Shown: positions 53,366 to 62,564, numbered from the stretch's first letter. The stretch is DNA of 64,000 nt from Planctomycetota bacterium (GCA_029550525.1 JAKPHF010000027.1:97961-161960); one strand, 5' to 3'. The notes: generated by a model not told the origin, from the sequence alone. Numbers and translations: made by a program.

Positions 53366-54147
53366 TTCCTGAGCGTATCACCCCAGAGGCCGGGGTTCAA
53401 CGTTCGGCGGTCGAGCCGGGGTTGTGAAGGGACGCCGGCCGTCGGCCGGCGAAGCGCGTCAGGGGTGGACGCGCCGCACCTTTACTGGACGGGGAAGCTC
53501 GCCGCGACGCCGTTGCGCATCCATCCGTCCGTAAAAAAGGTTCGGGCCGGGTTCCGTCCTGGTCACCGGCCCGATGTGGGTTTTGGAAAGTTTTTCTTTC
53601 GCAGACGATCAATCATTCACACGCGGGTGCCCGGAGTCAAACAAACCGCGGCAACAAATCTGAACCGCGGGTTATCGGCCACTTTCCGCAAATTCGCGAA
53701 TGCCTTGGATGACAATCGCCGCATGCCGGGGGGGCATCTTGCCCGCCTCTCACCGGGCGTGCCTATTATGATGCACGCTTGCGTACGTGTTTAGCACGTG
53801 GCACCATCTCGCTCCGTAGGGGCGCCGGTCAATAGCCGGCGGCGTGGTTTCCTTGGAGCCAGCGGTCCGTGGTCTTACGCCCACGGCTTCTGACTTCGCG
53901 ACCCTTTGGGGCGAGGTCGCGCCGATCTCTACGGACTTCGCGTGCCGATCTCTACCGATCTCGTGCCCCTTCGGGGCGGCGCCACGTCGAACTCTTGCAC
54001 GCTAAATACGCACACGCTTCCAGCGTGCACACGAGACTTGATCGGGGATCCTGCCTGTACCGGAGTGTTGCCGTGTCTGAGGCGAGTGGGACGCCTGCCT
54101 CCCGAGAGCAGTCCCCTCCACCCAGGGAGTGGTCTGCCCGCGGTGTG
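53366..54147. other. 780-base gene-free region rich in hairpins and short repeats
   Basis: No convincing gene. Near 53880-53990 it holds a direct repeat CCGATCTCTAC (twice, 23 bases apart), a CGCGACC...GGTCGCG hairpin, a GCCCCTTCGGGGC hairpin and CACGCTTCCAGCGTG. A T-rich stretch (GTTTTTCTTTC) lies near 53589. Confidence 0.5.
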
Positions 54148-55449
54148 CTATCGCGGCTTGCCGATGAGCACGTAGCCCACGCCGCCGTGATCGAGCCAAA
54201 CCTTCTGCATGTCCTCTTTGGCGTAGGTGACCACGCCGGCCTCGATGGTCTTGGCCGCCGGATCGTTCACCTGCAGATTGCCATTGGCGTCGAAGCCGGC
54301 GATCACGATGAGGTGGCCGTTGGATTTCTGGTAGGGCGCGCCACGCAGTTCGCCGGCCTCGTCCACGCGGATGCTCGCGATAACCGGATGCCCGGCGGCG
54401 ATGTGCTGCTTGACCGCCTCGAAGTCGCCGAAGCGTTGCAGGTAGCCCGCTACGCCGTATTGGTACGCCGTCTGCACGGCCCGGATCCAGTTGCCGTAAA
54501 TCCGATACTCGCGGTCGAACACGTTCGCCGCCACCTCGGCCGTCGGCACGTTGACGCCGTAGAACTGCAGCACCATGGACACCGACGTCGGGCTGCAGAT
54601 GCTGCCGGCAATCTTCGGGTCCTCCGCCTTCTGGCTTCGCCAGGGCACGGTGAGGCGGCGAGCCCAACCGCTGGGCGACCCCGGATCGATGGGCTGGCGA
54701 TGCTGCTTAGCCAACGCTTCGTCGCCCAGTGTGTTGCTGAACGCCAGGCCCACGCGGCGGATGACCGGCGACTTGCCTGCTGCCGACGTCGTGAGCAGGA
54801 ATCGGTACTGAATGCGGTCGAAGGCCTGGGTGCTGCGGAAGGTGTCCACGTCGATCACGCCTTGTGGGGTCTCGATTACCCGAGTCTCGGGCCGGGGGGC
54901 GTTGCCCCAGACACCGAAGTAGTAAAACGGTGTCCAGAAGTCCTCCGCTTTGCGTCCCATGCGGATCTCCACCCGAAAGCCCGTGCCCTCGGGCAGCTCG
55001 ACGTTCCACGACGGGACCAGGTCGTTGAAGGGGAAGGGCGTCTCGATCACCCGCGAGGTGTAGACCACCTCCAGCGGCGAATCGGCCGCAGCGGTCGCTG
55101 CCCGCGGAGCCGGGATGGTCACGCCCGGCGGTGAGGTTTCGATGGTCACCTGCTCGGTCGAGCCTTGGCTGAAGATGGCCGCCGTCTCGTCCAGGATCAG
55201 GCCGTGCACGTCATATGGCCCGCCCTTGAGGTTGTTGCCCGGCGCGTTCTCGCTCTCCTCCGGTGCCGGGCCAGTACCCGTGGCAGTGGCAACGGCTGCG
55301 GTGGTGGGCTCGCTCGCCGGGGCCGGCGCGGTCGCCGGGGCGGGCGCGGTGCTCGTCTCGCCCAGAATGAGGCTGGCGGGCTGCCGGCGGCATCCGGGAA
55401 GAATCATGGTCACGGCTACGAGGATGAACAAGAGAGGCGCGGGTTTCAT
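54148..55449 (-). CDS. Lipoprotein with C39-like cysteine peptidase domain
   Basis: 433 aa. Lipoprotein signal with Cys20 (MILPGCRR). An Ala/Pro/Thr-rich linker (25-70) leads to a beta-rich middle (VYTSRVIETPFPFNDLVPSW; FWTPFYYFGVWGN). The C-terminal papain-like C39_2 domain has C285 in GSICSPTSVSMVLQFYGV, H379 in SNGHLIVIAGFDANGNL and N395/D396 in VNDPA. It is probably a surface-tethered peptidase; the substrate is unknown. Its start lies 93 bases after the APS reductase gene, across a structured spacer. Confidence 0.8.
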   Translation of the reverse strand: MKPAPLLFILVAVTMILPGCRRQPASLILGETSTAPAPATAPAPASEPTTAAVATATGTGPAPEESENAPGNNLKGGPYDVHGLILDETAAIFSQGSTEQVTIETSPPGVTIPAPRAATAAADSPLEVVYTSRVIETPFPFNDLVPSWNVELPEGTGFRVEIRMGRKAEDFWTPFYYFGVWGNAPRPETRVIETPQGVIDVDTFRSTQAFDRIQYRFLLTTSAAGKSPVIRRVGLAFSNTLGDEALAKQHRQPIDPGSPSGWARRLTVPWRSQKAEDPKIAGSICSPTSVSMVLQFYGVNVPTAEVAANVFDREYRIYGNWIRAVQTAYQYGVAGYLQRFGDFEAVKQHIAAGHPVIASIRVDEAGELRGAPYQKSNGHLIVIAGFDANGNLQVNDPAAKTIEAGVVTYAKEDMQKVWLDHGGVGYVLIGKPR

Positions 55450-55450
55450 A

Positions 55451-55526
55451 TTGCTGAACGACCCTTCTGAAAGGCCAAGGATGACAATCTTTGGCCACCA
55501 TCCAAGACGTCTGCGGCGTTCAGCAA
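55451..55526. promoter_or_regulatory. Nested inverted repeats before the C39 lipoprotein gene
   Basis: Outer arms TTGCTGAACG (55451-55460) and CGTTCAGCAA (55517-55526) are exact. Inside is GGCCAAGGAT-GACA-ATCTTTGGCC (55473-55496), a ten-base stem with one wobble. No T run follows. It touches the start codon of the lipoprotein gene, so translational or transcriptional control is possible. Confidence 0.5.
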
Positions 55527-55542
55527 TAAATACCCGAACGTG

Positions 55543-56334
55543 TCAGATTCCGCTACCCTGGTCGTGCACGTGCAGGCCGCACTCAGTTTTGTCGAACCCC
55601 GCCCAGCGGCCCGACCGCGGATCCTCACCCGGCTTGACCTTGCTCGTGCAATAGCCTTCCTCCGGGCAGCAGCCGATGCTGAGGAAGCCCTGCTCGCGCA
55701 GCGGGTGGTAGGGCAGGCCGTTCTCCAGGAGGTAGTAGTGGACATCCTTGGCCGTCCAGCGGGCGATGGGGCAGAGCTTCATCAGCCCCAGGTTGTCGCG
55801 CTGGGCGATCGCCGCCGTCCGGCGGGTGATCGACTGCTCTCGCCGGATCCCGGTCAGCCAGCACTTGATGCCCAGTTCCTTCTTGGCCCGGTTGAACGGC
55901 TCGCGCTTGTTGAACGCGCAGCAGGAGTCGGGGCTGCTTCGCCACATCTTGCCGTGTTCGGCCACGAATTCTTCGGCGGACAGCGCCGGCCGGTAGATGC
56001 ACAGATTGAGCCCGAGTTGCCGGGCCAGTTCATCGCGCCACCGCACCGTCTCGGGGAAGAGGAACCCGGTGTCCAGCGTGATCACCTTGATGTCGGGCTT
56101 CACGCGGGTCGCCAGATGGAGCATCACGGCACTGTCAGCCCCGAACGAAGATGACAGCGCGAGATCATCGCCAAACTCATCGACCGCCCACTGGATGATC
56201 TCGAGAGCGTGACGATTCTCGAAGTCCGCGCTGAGCGCATCCAGATCGTAAGCCGACACAACTTCTGTGGCCATCGTCGGTGGAGTCCTTGCTGGTTTGT
56301 CGAAAGCGGCGCCCGAATCGTCTGACTCTGACAT
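55543..56334 (-). CDS. cysH: Adenylylsulfate (APS/PAPS) reductase
   Basis: Reduces activated sulfate to sulfite. 263 aa with LALSSSFGADSAVMLHLA (PP-loop), ITLDTGFLFPETVRW, LTGIRREQSITR and the catalytic C252 in KTECGLH. C138-C139 (DSCCAFNK) match the first cluster pair of APS reductases. The second pair, usually GCEPC, reads GCCPEEGYC (C222, C223, C229). A consensus promoter overlaps the start at 56334, so either the mRNA is leaderless or translation begins at Met21 (56274). Confidence 0.85.
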   Translation of the reverse strand: MSESDDSGAAFDKPARTPPTMATEVVSAYDLDALSADFENRHALEIIQWAVDEFGDDLALSSSFGADSAVMLHLATRVKPDIKVITLDTGFLFPETVRWRDELARQLGLNLCIYRPALSAEEFVAEHGKMWRSSPDSCCAFNKREPFNRAKKELGIKCWLTGIRREQSITRRTAAIAQRDNLGLMKLCPIARWTAKDVHYYLLENGLPYHPLREQGFLSIGCCPEEGYCTSKVKPGEDPRSGRWAGFDKTECGLHVHDQGSGI

Positions 56335-56339
56335 CGGGC

Positions 56340-56367
56340 ATTATAGTGGCCGGCCCGGCCAGGACAA
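56340..56367 (-). promoter_or_regulatory. Predicted promoter of cysH
   Basis: On the minus strand: TTGTCC (56367-56362), 16-base spacer and a perfect TATAAT (56345-56340). Predicted transcript start at or within a few bases of the first ATG (56334). Confidence 0.6.
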
Positions 56368-56409
56368 AACCGCGTTGCACCCGCGGGGTCGCGGACTCAC
56401 AATACCCGC

Positions 56410-56994
56410 ATGGCCGACATGAATCGCAGCGAGAACGCTGGGGCGGGCGAGCCGATCCGAAACATCCACGGACGTCGCCCCGGCCGAGGTATTCGTCCCT
56501 ACCTGATCGTGCTCAAGATCCTGAGCGTGGCAGCATTCTTCGGTGGGCTCGTGACGCTCCTGGGAGGTGTGCTGCTCGCGCCGCCGCCGGGCGACGCAAC
56601 CGCCTGGCGCGACCAGCTCGCGCTCGTCCATCTTGTCTACGTCCGGGTCATCATTCCCGGGATCGTGTCCGCGCTCGTGTTCGGGACACTCCTGTTCGCA
56701 TCCATCTGGCAGGCCATGATCCGCATGCGCTGGTTCGTCACCAAGATGGTTCTGATCGCCGTCGGCGTGCCCGCGCTGCACGTGTTCCTGCGGAGCCGGA
56801 TGATGGCCTTGGCCACCTTGCTCGCAGGCACTGATCCGGACCTCCAGCGAGCGGCCGCTCTTCGCGACCAGCTGACCGCCGGCACCGTGGCGGCGATCTT
56901 GTTCGCCGTCGCCGCCATCATCCTCGGACGCGTCAAGCCGCGCCTGGGCCAGGACTACGGTCGCACGTTCGCCCGCCGCAGTCGGTCCGCCTGA
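56410..56994 (+). CDS. Integral membrane protein of unknown function
   Basis: 194 aa with four predicted membrane segments: ILSVAAFFGGLVTLLGGVLL (about 37-56), VIIPGIVSALVFGTLLFA (about 80-97), FVTKMVLIAVGVPALHVFL (about 108-126) and TAGTVAAILFAVAAIILG (about 155-172). The pattern, with a conserved-looking HLVYVRVIIPG, resembles small CopD/DUF2269-type proteins, but I cannot assign it. The ATG at 56410 is divergent from cysH; its own promoter is not clear. Confidence 0.65.
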   Translation: MADMNRSENAGAGEPIRNIHGRRPGRGIRPYLIVLKILSVAAFFGGLVTLLGGVLLAPPPGDATAWRDQLALVHLVYVRVIIPGIVSALVFGTLLFASIWQAMIRMRWFVTKMVLIAVGVPALHVFLRSRMMALATLLAGTDPDLQRAAALRDQLTAGTVAAILFAVAAIILGRVKPRLGQDYGRTFARRSRSA

Positions 56995-57003
56995 CGAGTT
57001 CCT

Positions 57004-58491
57004 TTAGCCGGCGCTGAGTTGGGCCAGCTTCGCGTCGATCAACTTGCCCACGATGGCGGGATCGGCTTTGCCGCCGGAGAGCTTCATCACCTGGCCCATC
57101 AGGAATCCGCGGGCCTGCTTTTGCTTCTTGGGATTGGCGATGGCGTCTTGCACGGCCTTTTCATTCGCGGCGAACGCCTGATCGACCCAGGCCTGCATGG
57201 CACTCTCATCACGGACCTGCAGGAGGCCGTCGCGTTCGGCGATGGCCTGCGGCGCGTCGGAGGAATCGAGCATCTTTTCCGCAATGGCCGCCGCCGCCGT
57301 GGCGTTGATGACTCCGTCCGCGGTCATGCGGGACAAGGCTCCCAGCCGCTCGGCGTCGATGCCCAATCCGGCAATCGTGGTGCCGCGGTTGTTGGCGTGC
57401 ATCGACCAGAAGCTGATGAATTGCTTGCCCAGCGTGGGGGCGTGCCCGACTTCGGCGGCCGCCTCGAACAGATCGGCCGTCGCTCGGTCGGCCAGGATGG
57501 TGTCGGCGTCGGATGGGCTCAGACCGTAGTCCGATTGCATCCGCCGGCTGCGCTGGAGCGGCGTCTCGCCCACCGTCTCGCGGATGGCCGCGAGCCACTC
57601 GTCGCTCACCTCCACAGGCACCAGGTCGGGATCGGGGAAGTAGCGATAGTCGTGAGCCTCCTCCTTGCTTCGCTGATATTCGGTCACGCCGCGGGCGTCA
57701 TCCCAGCCGCGATTCTCCTTCGGCGCCTTGCCCACCACGTAATCGCGGTTGGCCATCCATTCGCCGACCTGCCGCTCGATCTCGTAGGCGATGGCGTCAC
57801 GGACCGCCCGGAAGCTGTTGAGGTTCTTCACTTCGCTGATCGGCGTGCGGTACTCGCGGCCGTCGTATTCGATGGCCACGTTCACGTTGGGCTCGAACCG
57901 CATCTGCCCTTTTTGCATGTTGGCTTCGCTCACGCCCAGGTACGTGACCAGCCGTTGCAGTTCGACGCAGAAGTTGTACGCCTCTTCAGCGCCGGCCAGA
58001 TCGGGCTGTGTGACGATCTCGAGGAGGGGGGTACCCGTGCGATTGAGGTCCACCTGCGTGACGGCGGGGCGGTCGTGGATGTTCTTGCCTGCGTCTTCCT
58101 CGAGGTGAGCCCGAATGATGCCGACTTTGCGGATTTGGCCGTCCTCGCCGGTCGGCACCTCGAACACACCGTCGTAGCACAGCGGCAGGTCGTACTGGCT
58201 GATCTGATAATTCTTGGGCAGATCGGGGTAGTAGTAACTCTTGCGGTCCCACTTGCTGAACCGCGCAATCTGGCAGTTGAGCGCCAGCCCGGCCCGGATC
58301 GCGAACTCGACCGCCTGGCGGTTCATCACCGGCAGCGAACCGGGCAGCCCCAGACAGACCGGGCAGACGCGGCTGTTGGGCTCTTCCCCGAACGACAGCG
58401 GGCACGAGCAGAACAGCTTGGTTCGGGTGGCCAGTTGGACGTGAATCTCCAGACCGATGATCGGGCGTACTTTCAATTCGCTACGGTCCAT
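57004..58491 (-). CDS. gatB: Asp-tRNA(Asn)/Glu-tRNA(Gln) amidotransferase subunit B
   Basis: 495 aa. Kinase-like domain of the GatCAB complex that makes Gln-tRNA and/or Asn-tRNA from mischarged precursors. PIIGLEIHVQLATRTKLFCS, CPVCLGLPGSLPVMNRQAV (zinc Cys at 28, 30, 43, 46), YYYPDLPKNYQISQYDLP, LEEDAGKNIHD, DLNRTGTPLLEIVTQPDL and RYFPDPDLVPVEVSDEWL are standard, as is the YqeY-like tail (QARGFLMGQVMKLSGGKADP). gatA and gatC are not in the window. Confidence 0.97.
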   Translation of the reverse strand: MDRSELKVRPIIGLEIHVQLATRTKLFCSCPLSFGEEPNSRVCPVCLGLPGSLPVMNRQAVEFAIRAGLALNCQIARFSKWDRKSYYYPDLPKNYQISQYDLPLCYDGVFEVPTGEDGQIRKVGIIRAHLEEDAGKNIHDRPAVTQVDLNRTGTPLLEIVTQPDLAGAEEAYNFCVELQRLVTYLGVSEANMQKGQMRFEPNVNVAIEYDGREYRTPISEVKNLNSFRAVRDAIAYEIERQVGEWMANRDYVVGKAPKENRGWDDARGVTEYQRSKEEAHDYRYFPDPDLVPVEVSDEWLAAIRETVGETPLQRSRRMQSDYGLSPSDADTILADRATADLFEAAAEVGHAPTLGKQFISFWSMHANNRGTTIAGLGIDAERLGALSRMTADGVINATAAAAIAEKMLDSSDAPQAIAERDGLLQVRDESAMQAWVDQAFAANEKAVQDAIANPKKQKQARGFLMGQVMKLSGGKADPAIVGKLIDAKLAQLSAG

Positions 58492-58888
58492 CCGTTGGTC
58501 ATCCGCTTGCGAGCCGCAACCGTCAAACGGAAGCGGTGAGTCTCCGGAGGAGCCGGCCGCTCGCTCGAGAAGCCGTTCCGTCCTGCTCCTGTTTTACTGT
58601 CGTCGGGCTGATCTTGCCAATGGAACGCTCCAAAACGCGGGGTAAACACCTGTTTGTGCTGGGGCGAATGGGGGCAGAGGTAAACCCCCGAATCTGCATG
58701 TTACCCCTGCATGCAGGGTGAAGTGGCCAAGTGGCTGCGTCGATTGTACCACTGGTCATCTCGGAGCTGTTCGCCGTCGAGGTGGCCTGATTTCACGTCC
58801 CGTCGCCCCAGGCAGTGCGTGGGCAGAAGGGGTCCTGTTCCTTCACGGCCTGGTCCGCATGTGGCGGACTTTCTGGAGAGTGGCATCT
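58492..58888. other. Region between divergent gatB and chemoreceptor genes
   Basis: About 400 bases, no gene. Holds the predicted gatB promoter and a perfect 14-base palindrome CCCTGCATGCAGGG at 58705-58718. Confidence 0.5.
58591..58620 (-). promoter_or_regulatory. Predicted promoter of gatB
   Basis: On the minus strand: TTGGCA (58620-58615), 18-base spacer and TAAAAC (58596-58591). It would give a leader of about 90 bases. Confidence 0.4.
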
Positions 58889-60946
58889 ATGAAATTGAGC
58901 ACCAAGATCGGTCTCGGGTTCGCTTTGTTGCTGGGCATCACCGTCGCACTGGGGGGACTGGCCGTGTGGCGCATGGGCAACGTTCAGCAAGAGGCGACCA
59001 TCCTGGCCGAGGAGTATATGCCGGAAGTCGCCGTTGCCAGCCGCGTCGAACGCAATTCGTTCCTGACCATGTATGAAATGCGAGGCTACGGGCTCTCGGA
59101 AGACGAGGCCTACCTTGATAAGGGCCGCGAGTACATCGCCGAGGTCGAAAAAGACATCAAAGACGCCAAGACGCTCGTCGAGCGGTCGTCCCACCTGGTG
59201 AAGCTGGAAGGCGCTCTCAACGAACTCCAGGCGACCCTGGATGAGTACGAAAAGCTTGCGGACCAAACCGAACAAATGAACCAGGCTTTGGACGAGGATC
59301 GCAGGGTTCTCGACACAGCCGCCGCAGAATACATGAAGAACAGCACTGAGTTTCTGGCCCTTCAGGAAGAGACCATGAAGGCGGAGATCCAACGCGCGAC
59401 CGGTGGCACGGTAGCGAGCCTTTCCACGCGGCCGGCGTCGAACTCCGTCGCCGCCGCCGGAGCGAGCCACGCCGGCTCGACGCAGGCTGAGGATTTGCTG
59501 GAGAGGTTGGACAAGATCAGCACCGTCAGTGCCATCATTAATCTCGGCAACGAGAGCCGTATCGCCGTCTTCAAGGCCCAAGCCTTGCGCGACCCCAAGC
59601 TGATCGAGGCCGCCAAGGCGAATTTCATCCAGGTCAGGCAAAAGCTCGAAGCGCTTCGGGCCATCACGAGACAGAAAGTCAATCTCGAGCAGATCGATCG
59701 AGTAGCGAAGGCCACTGAGGCGTACGAGACGGCCATGAACCGTCTGGTGACCAATTGGACAACCCTTCAGAATATCGGCGAGAAACGAACCGCAGTCGGG
59801 AACCGGATCCTCGCGAAATCGCAGGAAATCGCTTCGAACGGTTTGGAGCAGACCACGCAGGTCGCCACTGGGGCCGAGCATTCGCTGGCTGCCGCCTCGC
59901 GGCTCACGCTCACCGGCCTGGCCTTGGCCGTGGTGGTCGGTTGCATCCTGGCCTTCGTGATCACGCGAGGCATTACCAAACCGCTCAACCGCATCATCGT
60001 GGGCTTGGGCGAAGGGGCCGATCAGGTGAACGATGCCGCCGCCCAGGTCGCGACCGCCGCCCAGCAGTTGGCCGAGGGCGCCAGTGAGCAGGCGTCGTCG
60101 CTGGAAGAAACCTCCAGCGCCCTCCAGGAAGTGGCGGCCATGACGCGCACGAATGCAGCCAATGCTCAGCAGGCCAATCAACTGGCCGGCGAGGCTCGCG
60201 ATGCCGCCGGCGAGGGCGACAAGACAATGGCCCAACTGAACGAGGCCATGCAGGGTATCAACGAATCGTCGGAGAAGATCAGCAGGATCATCAAGGTCAT
60301 TGAGGAGATTGCATTCCAGACCAACCTGTTGGCCTTGAACGCGGCGGTGGAAGCCGCCCGGGCGGGCGAGCACGGTAAGGGCTTCGCGGTGGTCGCCGAC
60401 GAGGTCCGCAATCTTGCTCAACGCTGTGCTCAGGCGGCGCGCGAAACCACCGGCTTGATCGAGGACGCAGTGCATCGCTCGCAACGAGGCACGCAGGTGG
60501 CCGGCGAGGTGGGTAAGTCGCTCACCTCGATTGTGACGGCGGCTGCCAAGGTCTCGGAACTGGTGAACGGAATCGCCACCGCTTCCGAAGAACAGGCCCA
60601 GGGAGTCGAGCAGGTCAATGCGGCGGTGGCCCAGATGGACAAAGTCACGCAGGCCAACGCATCTGGCGCTGAAGAGTCGGCTTCGGCGGCCGAGGAATTG
60701 ACCGCTCAGGCTCAGGCGGTCAAGGGTATGGTTGGTGAACTGATCGCGCTGGTCAGCGGGTCGCACAAGGGGCAGCGATCCGGCGCGACTCACTCGACCT
60801 GCGGTCCGGCGCAGCCCAAACAGAAGCGTTCATTGCGTGCCCAACCCGTTGTTGCCAAACCGCGGGTCGTTGCGACAGCGGCTCCGCAGGCGGTCGAGCC
60901 CGCGACGGCCGATGTGACCGCCGACGAGACCATGGCAGAATTCTGA
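58889..60946 (+). CDS. Methyl-accepting chemotaxis protein
   Basis: 685 aa. First membrane segment about 7-28 ([20 protein letters not shown]), then a helical periplasmic sensor of about 300 residues. A second segment ([20 protein letters not shown]) leads into a HAMP-like [16 protein letters not shown]. The signalling hairpin is canonical: [20 protein letters not shown] and [21 protein letters not shown] Pro/Ala tail ends the protein; no CheR-binding pentapeptide is seen. The ATG at 58889 follows GGAGAG. No che genes are nearby, so its pathway is elsewhere. Confidence 0.93.
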   Translation: MKLSTKIGLGFALLLGITVALGGLAVWRMGNVQQEATILAEEYMPEVAVASRVERNSFLTMYEMRGYGLSEDEAYLDKGREYIAEVEKDIKDAKTLVERSSHLVKLEGALNELQATLDEYEKLADQTEQMNQALDEDRRVLDTAAAEYMKNSTEFLALQEETMKAEIQRATGGTVASLSTRPASNSVAAAGASHAGSTQAEDLLERLDKISTVSAIINLGNESRIAVFKAQALRDPKLIEAAKANFIQVRQKLEALRAITRQKVNLEQIDRVAKATEAYETAMNRLVTNWTTLQNIGEKRTAVGNRILAKSQEIASNGLEQTTQVATGAEHSLAAASRLTLTGLALAVVVGCILAFVITRGITKPLNRIIVGLGEGADQVNDAAAQVATAAQQLAEGASEQASSLEETSSALQEVAAMTRTNAANAQQANQLAGEARDAAGEGDKTMAQLNEAMQGINESSEKISRIIKVIEEIAFQTNLLALNAAVEAARAGEHGKGFAVVADEVRNLAQRCAQAARETTGLIEDAVHRSQRGTQVAGEVGKSLTSIVTAAAKVSELVNGIATASEEQAQGVEQVNAAVAQMDKVTQANASGAEESASAAEELTAQAQAVKGMVGELIALVSGSHKGQRSGATHSTCGPAQPKQKRSLRAQPVVAKPRVVATAAPQAVEPATADVTADETMAEF

Positions 60947-60981
60947 AGTTTCGCCTGAGACGGTAGGTAGAAATGAACAGT

Positions 60982-61015
60982 GGGCCTCGGCTCTCTGCGA
61001 GCCGAGGCCCGTTTT
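60982..61015 (+). terminator. Terminator of the chemoreceptor gene
   Basis: Perfect 12-base stem GGGCCTCGGCTC/GAGCCGAGGCCC (60982-60993/60999-61010) with loop TCTGC, followed by GTTTTGC. Confidence 0.8.
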
Positions 61016-61028
61016 GCTTGCTCGGGTG

Positions 61029-61964
61029 TCAGCTCGCGAAGATGCGATTCATGCGGGTGGCGATCTCCTGGAGCCGCTGGCGGTCGCCGCCGGCGATTTC
61101 CGCCGTTCCCCAGCCGTTGAAGCCGACCTCTTTCAGTGCCTTGATGACGGTTGGCCAGTCGCAATCCCCCTCGAGCAACTCCACCTGGAACCCTTTCCAC
61201 AAACCTTCCTTCTCCATCTTGGCACGGCTGAACTCCTTGATGTCGATTTTGAGGATGCGCTTGCCCAGAATCCGGACCCAATGCTCGGGCCAGCCGTACC
61301 GCAACACGTTGCCCACGTCGAAGTACCAGCCCACGAGCGGCGACTCGAACTCGTCCACGTAGCGGGCGGCCTCCATGGGGCTGAGCAGGAAGTTGTTCCA
61401 GACGTTCTCGAACGCGATTTTGATACCGGTTTCTTCGGCCACAGGCAGGGCTTTGCGGATCTCTTCCTGCGAACGGCGATACGCGTCGCAGTAACAGGTG
61501 TGCTTGTCCACCACTGCCGGCACGACCAGCACGGTGCTGCCGCCGTACGTCTTGCAGTCCCGCAGCGCCGTCTTGAGATCCTCGACCGCCTGGGCTCGCA
61601 CTTTGGGGTCGGGGTCCGAGAACCGTATCTTCCAATGCGTCGAATCCACCACGCCGTGAATGGGCAGGCCGGATTCGTCGCGAGCCGCCAGCACCTCCTT
61701 GGCGTCGAAGCTGTTGGGGCTGTCCATCTCCACGCCGTCGAACCCGAGCTCCTTGAGCAGCTTGAACTTTTCGACCATGGGGCCGTCGTGCTTGACCATG
61801 CCGTACTTGACCGCCTTGCGGAACGGTGCGGGCGTGCTGCCCGGCGATCCTACCGGCGCGGTCTCTGCCGCCGAAGTGAAACCGCGGCCCGCCAAGAGGG
61901 TCGCGGAGACCACGGACGCGGTCTTGACGAAATCCCTGCGATTCAATCCGCTTTGCCGGTTCAT
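61029..61964 (-). CDS. Tat-exported sugar phosphate isomerase/epimerase-like TIM barrel
   Basis: 311 aa. Twin-arginine signal LNRRDFVKTASVVSATLLAG (7-26). The rest is an AP-endonuclease-2-type TIM barrel: KLLKELGFDGVEMDSP, IKIAFENVWNNFLLSP (metal Glu), GWYFDVGNVLRYG (Asp), ILKIDIKEFS and WGTAEIAGGD (Glu). It probably acts on a sugar outside the cytoplasm. The ATG at 61964 has GGAG seven bases upstream and overlaps the stop codon of the small gene before it (ATGA). Confidence 0.85.
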   Translation of the reverse strand: MNRQSGLNRRDFVKTASVVSATLLAGRGFTSAAETAPVGSPGSTPAPFRKAVKYGMVKHDGPMVEKFKLLKELGFDGVEMDSPNSFDAKEVLAARDESGLPIHGVVDSTHWKIRFSDPDPKVRAQAVEDLKTALRDCKTYGGSTVLVVPAVVDKHTCYCDAYRRSQEEIRKALPVAEETGIKIAFENVWNNFLLSPMEAARYVDEFESPLVGWYFDVGNVLRYGWPEHWVRILGKRILKIDIKEFSRAKMEKEGLWKGFQVELLEGDCDWPTVIKALKEVGFNGWGTAEIAGGDRQRLQEIATRMNRIFAS

Positions 61965-62170
61965 GCTTGCTCCCTCGTCGAGTTGGACAGTTGATCCATC
62001 GTTTGCTTGCAGTGCAGGCCGCCGGTTCGCTCGCGCACACCGGATGCCTGGCCCCGATTCGCTCCGCGGTTTTCGCGCAGAGCCACCGCTACCCCGGCCA
62101 CCAGTGTAGCCGCCGATCCGCACAAGTCGAGCAAGCGCCGCGGGGCATCCGGCGGTTCGACAGCCGTCAT
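61961..62170 (-). CDS. Small protein with one membrane segment, coupled to both neighbours
   Basis: 69 aa: MTAVEPPDAPRRLLDLCGSA, then a hydrophobic stretch ending VAGVAVALREN and a basic, polar tail. Its ATG overlaps the stop codon of the 55-aa gene upstream (ATGA at 62170-62167). Its stop codon overlaps the ATG of the TIM-barrel gene downstream (ATGA at 61964-61961). This double overlap is the main evidence that it is a real gene. I recognise no family. Confidence 0.6.
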   Translation of the reverse strand: MTAVEPPDAPRRLLDLCGSAATLVAGVAVALRENRGANRGQASGVRERTGGLHCKQTMDQLSNSTREQA

Positions 62171-62334
62171 GGTTGCGTACCTTCCCGTTCCAGGATGACA
62201 ATCACCAGCGTGGCGATCGGCCCGAGCAGCAGCGAAAGCAGGAACCAGACCAGCCCGCTGCGGTTCTTGCCTTGGGCCAGGCCGGCGTTGATCAGGGCCA
62301 ACGTGCCCCAACCAATGAAGTATTCGTTTTCCAT
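62167..62334 (-). CDS. Small membrane protein
   Basis: 55 aa: ENEYFIGWGTLALINAGLAQ, a basic GKNRSG turn, then one long hydrophobic segment LVWFLLSLLLGPIATLVIVI and EREGTQP. An AGGAGG box seven bases before the ATG makes the start convincing. The segment type, after a KNRS turn, resembles small bacterial membrane proteins of unknown role. First gene of a three-gene unit with ATGA overlaps. Confidence 0.7.
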   Translation of the reverse strand: MENEYFIGWGTLALINAGLAQGKNRSGLVWFLLSLLLGPIATLVIVILEREGTQP

Positions 62335-62391
62335 GCCGCAGCCTCCTTCTGCCCTGAATATAGGACCTCGACGGTTTGTCATCACTCGGTG

Positions 62392-62419
62392 TTGACGCTC
62401 GCGCCCGGTCTGTTACAGT
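62392..62419 (+). promoter_or_regulatory. Predicted promoter of the lyase gene
   Basis: TTGACG (62392-62397), 16-base spacer and TACAGT (62414-62419, four of six). Same spacing and -10 type as the predicted S10 promoter. A leader of about 140 bases follows, containing a TGTGGTGCAGGCA repeat at about 62469. Confidence 0.55.
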
Positions 62420-62564
62420 AGACGTGGTCGCGTCGTCGGGATTGCATCGTACAGGTTGTCCTCGCAGATGTGGTGCAGGCATCCTGCCCGAGTTGGAGGC
62501 GTGCACCTGAGGACGATCCGCCTTCCGCCCGACGCATTTCCAACCCTTTTTTGAGGCCACACGG

